Positions 59,454 through 64,000 of a DNA stretch of 64,000 nt are shown piece after piece. The stretch lies in contig CAKPLN010000002.1 of NCBI GenBank assembly GCA_934167665.1, positions 232,482 through 296,481 of the forward strand, given 5' to 3'. This stretch comes from an uncultured Bacilli bacterium (GTDB lineage Bacteria > Bacillota_I > Bacilli_A > RF39 > UBA660). Numbering within the stretch: position 1 is the first letter of the stretch; each line of letters starts with the position of its first letter. Made by a program: the position numbers and the translations under genes. The notes under the pieces are model-generated. The model was not told the DNA's origin, did not search any database, and was given only the letters and a program-made list of their open reading frames with translations.

Positions 59454-59482
59454 AAAAGATAGGTAAAGCCTATCTTTTTTTT
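59454..59482 (+). terminator. Rho-independent terminator of the SASP gene
   Basis: The arms AAAAGATAGG (59454-59463) and CCTATCTTTT (59469-59478) are followed by T. Confidence 0.88.
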
Positions 59483-59543
59483 GCTTTTATTATCATACAC
59501 CTTGTAGTATAATATTAATAGGTTTTAGAAATGAGGGAGTACT

Positions 59544-60725
59544 ATGAAAATTTTGTCTATTAATGCGGGGAGTAGTTCTTTAAAATTTTGCTTGTTTAAT
59601 ATGAATGACGATAGTGTTATTGCTAAGGGACAATTTGAACGTATTGGGATTGAAGGTAGTTTTTATACAATTAAATTTAATTCTGAAAAAATTACACAAG
59701 AAGTTGAAATGCCAACGCATTTAGAAGCTGTTAATATTTTACTTGAAAAATTAGTAGCTTTAGAAATTATTCAATCACTTTATGAAATACATGGTGTTGG
59801 TCATAGAATTGTACAAGGTAAAGATGTTTTTGATAAATCTGTTGTTATTAATGATGATGTAATGGAGAAGTTAGAGACTATTAAAAATTTTGCACCATTA
59901 CATAATCCGGCTAATATGCTTGGAATAGAAGCTTTTAGAAAGGCTTTGCCTGATGCTGTTCAAGTGGCTGTATTTGATACAGCATTTCATCAAACAATGG
60001 ATGAGGAAGCTTATTTGTATCCTGTCCCTTATAAATGGTATAGTGATTATGGTGTTAGAAAATATGGAGCTCATGGTACTAGTCATAGATATATTGCTTT
60101 ACAAGTTAAAAAAATATTAGGTACTTCGGAATTTCGTTTGATAAGTTGTCATATTGGTAATGGTGGTTCTATTACCGCTATAAAAGATGGTAAATGTGTT
60201 GATACATCAATGGGATTTACACCATTAGCTGGTATAATGATGGGAAGTCGTTCTGGTGATATAGATCCTTCAATTATTCCTTATGTTATGGAGCAAGAGG
60301 GTAAAAATGCTGGCGAAATTATTGATGATTTAAATAGACGTAGTGGTTTATTAGGACTTAGTGAATGTAGTAGTGATATGCGTGATGTTATTGCAAAATG
60401 TGAACAAAATGATGAAAAGGCGCTTAGAGCTAAAAATAAATATGTTCGTAGAATTGTTGATTATATAGCACAGTATTATGTATTACTTGGTGGTGCTGAT
60501 GTTTTAGTTTTTACTGCTGGTGTTGGAGAAAATAATGCTTTAATCCGTAAAGAAGTTTGTGCTAGACTAGAATGCTTAGGAGTAAAAATAGATGATGAAC
60601 GCAATAATACGACAGGTGAAACTAGAAAGATTAGTTCTAATGATTCACTTATTGATGTCTATGTAATACCTACAGATGAAGAGTTGATGATTGCTAAAGA
60701 TACGTTTAATTTAATTAATAGATAG
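59544..60725 (+). CDS. ackA: Acetate kinase
   Basis: 393 aa. It makes ATP from acetyl phosphate, the last step of acetate fermentation. Hallmarks: MKILSINAGSSSLKFCLF at the N-terminus, VFDTAFHQTMDEEAYLYPVPYKWYSDYGVRKYGAHGTSH near 150-185 (catalytic Asp and substrate His), CHIGNGGSITAIKDGKCVDTSMGFTPLAG near 205 and FTAGVGENN near 323. Complete. A pta gene is not adjacent. It is followed 10 bases later by nrnA. Confidence 0.96.
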   Translation: MKILSINAGSSSLKFCLFNMNDDSVIAKGQFERIGIEGSFYTIKFNSEKITQEVEMPTHLEAVNILLEKLVALEIIQSLYEIHGVGHRIVQGKDVFDKSVVINDDVMEKLETIKNFAPLHNPANMLGIEAFRKALPDAVQVAVFDTAFHQTMDEEAYLYPVPYKWYSDYGVRKYGAHGTSHRYIALQVKKILGTSEFRLISCHIGNGGSITAIKDGKCVDTSMGFTPLAGIMMGSRSGDIDPSIIPYVMEQEGKNAGEIIDDLNRRSGLLGLSECSSDMRDVIAKCEQNDEKALRAKNKYVRRIVDYIAQYYVLLGGADVLVFTAGVGENNALIRKEVCARLECLGVKIDDERNNTTGETRKISSNDSLIDVYVIPTDEELMIAKDTFNLINR

Positions 60726-60735
60726 GAAATGAAAA

Positions 60736-61698
60736 ATGTACAAGAGAATTTTTAAGGAAATAAAAAAATATAATACAATTGTAATTGCTAGGCATATTGG
60801 GGTAGATCCAGATGCAATGGCTAGTCAGGTAGCACTTAGAGATTCAATTAAATTGACTTTTCCAGAAAAAAATGTTTATGCCATAGGAACGGGAAGTGCT
60901 AAGTTTACTTTTTTGGGTAAATTAGATAAAGTAGAAAAATTTAATAATGCTTTATTAATTGTTACTGATACACCTGATAAAAGAAGAGTTGATACTGCTG
61001 ATGTTTCACAATTTGCTTACTCAATTAAGATTGATCATCATCCATTTATTGAGAAATTTTGTGACTTGGAATTAATTGAAGATACAGCTAGTTCTGCTTG
61101 TGAAATTATTATGAAGCTTATTTTAGAGACTAAATTAGCTTGTAATGAATCAATCGCTAAACTTCTTTTTATGGGACTTGTTTCTGATTCTAATCGCTTT
61201 TTGTTCAATTCTTGTACTGCTTCTACTTTTGCTTTAGTTTCGCATTTTTTAGGTGAGTATAAGTTTGATATTACACCTTTATACCAAAAATTATATGCGA
61301 GACCTCTTAATGAAGTTAGATTAGAAGGTTATATATTATTAAATATGGTTGTTACTGAAAACGCTTTAGGATATATAAAAATAACTGATGATATTATAAA
61401 TAAGTTTGAAGTTGATAGTGCTGCAGCTGGTAATATGGTTAATAACTTTAATTTTATCAATGAGGTTTTGGTTTGGGCTACTATTACCGAAGATGTTAAA
61501 AACGATCAGATACGTGTTTCTATTCGATCTAGAGGACCTAGTATTAATCAGATTGCTGAAAAATACCATGGTGGTGGTCATAAACAGGCCTCTGGAGCAA
61601 AATTAAAGACGTTTGATGAAGCTATGAATTTAATGAAGGATTTGGATGATTTTTTAAAAGAGTATAAAGAAAGTGAGGAAAGTTGCAATGGTGATTAA
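60736..61698 (+). CDS. nrnA: Bifunctional oligoribonuclease/PAP phosphatase NrnA
   Basis: 320 aa. DHH/DHHA1 phosphoesterase: motif I ARHIGVDPDAMASQ near residue 20, motif II IVTDTPDKRR, the DHH motif IKIDHHPFIEKF near 100, motif IV SDSNRFLF near 154, and the DHHA1 end GGGHKQASGAKL near 285. It degrades nanoRNAs and 3'-phosphoadenosine-5'-phosphate. An operon with ackA is likely; its last 11 bases overlap the engB start. Confidence 0.93.
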   Translation: MYKRIFKEIKKYNTIVIARHIGVDPDAMASQVALRDSIKLTFPEKNVYAIGTGSAKFTFLGKLDKVEKFNNALLIVTDTPDKRRVDTADVSQFAYSIKIDHHPFIEKFCDLELIEDTASSACEIIMKLILETKLACNESIAKLLFMGLVSDSNRFLFNSCTASTFALVSHFLGEYKFDITPLYQKLYARPLNEVRLEGYILLNMVVTENALGYIKITDDIINKFEVDSAAAGNMVNNFNFINEVLVWATITEDVKNDQIRVSIRSRGPSINQIAEKYHGGGHKQASGAKLKTFDEAMNLMKDLDDFLKEYKESEESCNGD

Positions 61699-62284
61699 AG
61701 AGGCAAACTTGGATATTATTGCGGCACGAAGGAGTCAATATCCAGATGGTGATAAACCGGAATTTTTATTAGTAGGTAGAAGTAATGTTGGGAAAAGTAG
61801 TTTTATAAATTCTATTTTGTCTAGAAAAAATTTAGCTCATACATCAGCTAAGCCTGGTAAGACACAAACACTTAATTTTTATGGGGTTAATGACAGCTTT
61901 TATTTAATTGATGTTCCAGGATATGGTTATGCATCTACTGATAAAAAGACCCAAGCTAAATTTGGTATGATGATAGAAGAATATCTTCAGAAAAGGGATA
62001 ATTTACTTAGAGTATTTATGTTAATAGATTTTAGAATTAAACCTACAGAGGATGATTTATTAATGTATAACTTCTTAAAGTATTATAATTTACCTGTTAC
62101 AGTTATTGCTACTAAGGCTGATAAAATTAGTGGAAGTAAAAAACAACATAATTTAAAGTTGATATTAGATACACTTGATTTAGTAGTAGGAGATGATTTA
62201 ATAGTCTTTTCTAGTGTTACTAAACTTGGTGTAAAAGATGTTTTAAAAAAGATTGAAGGCTTGATAGAAGGGGAAACTATCTAG
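61688..62284 (+). CDS. engB: Ribosome biogenesis GTPase EngB (YsxC)
   Basis: 198 aa from ATG 61688, with gaggaaag upstream and overlap with nrnA; the longer frame from 61673 uses a rarer codon. The G1 motif GRSNVGKSSFINSIL is near residue 30, G2 in TSAKPGKTQT, G3 in DVPGYGYAS (Asp-Val-Pro-Gly), G4 TKADK near 145 and the G5 region FSSVTKLG. It is needed for late assembly of the large ribosomal subunit. Usual length for the family. Confidence 0.95.
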   Translation: MVIKEANLDIIAARRSQYPDGDKPEFLLVGRSNVGKSSFINSILSRKNLAHTSAKPGKTQTLNFYGVNDSFYLIDVPGYGYASTDKKTQAKFGMMIEEYLQKRDNLLRVFMLIDFRIKPTEDDLLMYNFLKYYNLPVTVIATKADKISGSKKQHNLKLILDTLDLVVGDDLIVFSSVTKLGVKDVLKKIEGLIEGETI

Positions 62285-62295
62285 GCCTTTTTTCA
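62256..62295 (+). terminator. Terminator-like hairpin at the end of engB
   Basis: The pairs AAGGC (62256-62260) with GCCTT (62285-62289) and GATAG (62263-62267) with CTATC (62277-62281) form a stem with an internal loop, followed by a T run. It overlaps the stop codon region. Confidence 0.6.
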
Positions 62296-62317
62296 TATAT
62301 TATATTGGGTGAAAATA

Positions 62318-62770
62318 ATGAAGATTGTGATTATTTCTTCTGAGGAATTTTTTGTTTTTGTTAATTCTGTGTATGCTAAAATTTCGGATTATAGTGATAA
62401 AGAAGAAATAATTGATGTTACTAAAAGTATTATATCTAAAATAAGTACGCGTCTTAGAATGAGAGGATTTTATAAAATAAAAGTACTTGTAGATCCTGTT
62501 GTTGGACTATTTATCGAAGGAGTACAATTAGAAAATTTGGAAAGAGTTAATGCAGTAGATTTACGTGTTATTGTTTATTTTAATGAAGATATTTATTTTA
62601 AGACTTCTGACTATTTTATAATAGGTGATGTTCCTAACGTTAGATATTTTGATGGAGATTATTATTGTTTGACTAGGGATATTCCGGATATAAATAAAGT
62701 TATAGAATTTGGAGAGTTTGTATATGGATCTTCTATTTTAAAGATGCTTTATAATAGTTCTTTTGTGTAA
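62318..62770 (+). CDS. Hypothetical protein
   Basis: 150 aa from ATG 62318, after gggtgaaa. Soluble, mixed alpha/beta with regularly spaced strands: MKIVIISSEEFFVFVNS, YKIKVLVDPVVGLFIEGV, LRVIVYFNEDIYFKTSDYFIIGD and VRYFDGDYYCLTRDIP. There is no signal peptide or membrane segment. I do not recognise the family. It lies alone between engB and the convergent spoIVA; a sporulation role is possible from context only. Confidence 0.5.
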   Translation: MKIVIISSEEFFVFVNSVYAKISDYSDKEEIIDVTKSIISKISTRLRMRGFYKIKVLVDPVVGLFIEGVQLENLERVNAVDLRVIVYFNEDIYFKTSDYFIIGDVPNVRYFDGDYYCLTRDIPDINKVIEFGEFVYGSSILKMLYNSSFV

Positions 62771-62793
62771 TGATTAAGTTTTTTATATAAATA

Positions 62794-62820
62794 AAAATGA
62801 TACCTTAGTATCATTTTATA
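62794..62820. terminator. Bidirectional terminator
   Basis: The arms AAAATGATAC (62794-62803) and GTATCATTTT (62808-62817) enclose CTTA. It separates the hypothetical gene from the convergent spoIVA. Confidence 0.82.
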
Positions 62821-63976
62821 TGACAATAGCAATCATGTTATTTGAACCTTTATTTACTACTTTTGATAGTGTTGTTTGTAGTTTAAATCTTATATTGTCA
62901 GGCATAAGATTTATTTTTGATTGAATTCCTTCTTGAACAATGGAGTCTAAGCTTCTACCAAATATTTCACTTTTCCATATTTCATTAGGGTTTTTATCAT
63001 GATCTTTCATAATGTAATCAATTAATTCTTTGCTTTGAACTTCACTACCAATAATTGGTTCAAATGTGGATTCAACATCTACTCTAATCATATGAATAGA
63101 TGGTGCCACAGCTTTTAATTTTACACCATATCTTGGCCCTTGTTTTATAATTTCTGGTTTATCTAATTTCATATCTTCAATTGATGGGGTAGCGACGCCA
63201 TATCCTGTTTGTTTTACCATTTTTAGAGCATATTTTATTTGATCGTATTCTCTTTTGGCTGTATTGAATTCTTGGAATAGGGCTAGTAAATCAGCCTTAT
63301 TTTTGACATCTATTTTTATTATATCAGTTAGGGTTTTATTATATAAATCGGCTGGAGCCGTTAGATTCACTGTTATGATACCTGTTGAAGGATCTACATC
63401 TGATAGATAACTTTTTTCAATCATATCATTAGATAGAAAATGAGTTATTATATTATCTATATCTTTTAATTTATCTATTTCTACAACACTTTCTTTAATA
63501 GATGAGATGTAACTTTTTTTGACTGGATGATCTGGATTTAAAATAGCTATCCATTCTGGCATATTTACTTTTATTTCTAGTACTGGAAATTCATATAGAG
63601 CTTCTTTTAAAATATTATACATATCTTTTTCATTCATAGCTTCAATACTGATTGGTAAGACTGGGACTTGATATTCATCTTTTAATTTTTCAGCTAATCT
63701 TTCTGTTTCTGGTAATGTTGGATGTGTTGAATTTAATATTACAATGAATGGTTTACCAATACTTTTTAATTCATTTATTACTCTTGTTTCTGCTTCAATA
63801 TAATCATTTCTTTCAAATTCACCAATTGATCCATCTGTAGTTATAACAATACCAATAGTGGAATGATCTTTAATTACTTTTTCTGTACCTATTTCAGCGG
63901 CTTCAATAAAAGGTATTTCTTCATTGTACCAGTATGACCTGTTTTTGTGATACCCATAAGTCTTTTTAAAAATTGC
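62816..63976 (-). CDS. spoIVA: Stage IV sporulation protein A, 5' part not recognisable
   Basis: The frame runs open on the minus strand from 63976 to the stop at 62816. SpoIVA is a cytoskeletal ATPase that forms the base of the spore coat on the forespore surface. Clear homology starts with WYNEEIPFIEAAEIGTEKV (about 63940) and continues through STIGIVITTDGSIGEF, ALYEFPVLEIKVNMPEW, YDQIKYALKMVKQTGYG, LKAVAPSIHMIRVDVES and the end GSNNMIAIVI. The N-terminal ATPase domain with Walker A should lie upstream. Instead the 40 bases before WYNEE do not resemble SpoIVA, and an in-frame TGA occurs at 63977-63979. A shorter ATG start at 63637 would lose conserved sequence. This is a rearrangement, an assembly joint or a frameshift near the window edge. 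Confidence 0.85.
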   Translation of the reverse strand, partial: AIFKKTYGYHKNRSYWYNEEIPFIEAAEIGTEKVIKDHSTIGIVITTDGSIGEFERNDYIEAETRVINELKSIGKPFIVILNSTHPTLPETERLAEKLKDEYQVPVLPISIEAMNEKDMYNILKEALYEFPVLEIKVNMPEWIAILNPDHPVKKSYISSIKESVVEIDKLKDIDNIITHFLSNDMIEKSYLSDVDPSTGIITVNLTAPADLYNKTLTDIIKIDVKNKADLLALFQEFNTAKREYDQIKYALKMVKQTGYGVATPSIEDMKLDKPEIIKQGPRYGVKLKAVAPSIHMIRVDVESTFEPIIGSEVQSKELIDYIMKDHDKNPNEIWKSEIFGRSLDSIVQEGIQSKINLMPDNIRFKLQTTLSKVVNKGSNNMIAIVI

Positions 63977-64000
63977 TCAAAAGCAACCTGTATTTTTCTT

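Overview
The window comes from a very AT-rich Bacillota chromosome that uses the standard code: TGA is a stop, for example at 53070-53072, and TGG encodes Trp. Strong Shine-Dalgarno sites, T-box leaders and rho-independent terminators are everywhere. It is an endospore former: an alpha/beta SASP, a Cse60 homologue, a CotF-type coat protein, SpoIVA, a SpoVB/MurJ-like flippase and a GerS-like lipoprotein are all present. EzrA, FemX-type enzymes, CdaA/CdaR and a type VII secretion locus point to a Bacilli-like gut lineage. I would not name a genus.

Layout. 1-3.4 kb is a decayed accessory patch: a serine-recombinase remnant fused to a foreign coiled-coil tail, an NTPase gene broken by an 8-bp duplication, and small orphan genes. 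3.5-9.4 kb holds phosphatases, an orphan 540-aa protein, a membrane-anchored C39-like protease and a nucleosidase. 9.6-16.3 kb holds coat-type genes, the c-di-AMP synthase pair cdaA-cdaR, a GerS-like lipoprotein, a thioredoxin-like membrane protein and a CtpA protease. 16.3-18.3 kb encodes a thioester-domain surface protein with its own sortase. 18.4-31.4 kb is mostly housekeeping: fhs, an amino-acid dehydrogenase, NfeD/SPFH, radical SAM, a VanY-type carboxypeptidase, a GH31 glucosidase, T-box/leuS and cse60.

31.5-34.6 kb is the most striking part. Two tandem genes encode type IV prepilin-like proteins whose C-terminal lectin-like domains differ almost only at NNY codons, with no silent change in the last ~48 codons. 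That is the expected footprint of a diversity-generating retroelement acting on two targets. The reverse transcriptase and template repeat are not in the window.

34.7-39.2 kb holds a flippase, then a composite transposon: one complete IS256-type element, a surface-protein cargo gene and a truncated second IS copy. It splits a transcription terminator and is flanked by a 7-bp target duplication. 39.2-48 kb holds a FemX pair, trmB, a four-gene envelope operon, T-box/CYTH/tyrS and a phosphatase. 48.2-55.2 kb is a type VII secretion cluster: EssC, a YukD-like protein and six small helical, WXG100-like proteins. 55.2-64 kb holds rpsD with a candidate autoregulatory leader, ezrA, thiI, a SASP gene, ackA, nrnA, engB, an unknown gene, and spoIVA running toward the window edge but losing its recognisable 5' part.

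Taken together the window mixes envelope, sporulation and translation genes with three contact-oriented surface systems: the pilin-lectins, the thioester adhesin and the T7SS. Products are inferred from motif recall; no database search was run.
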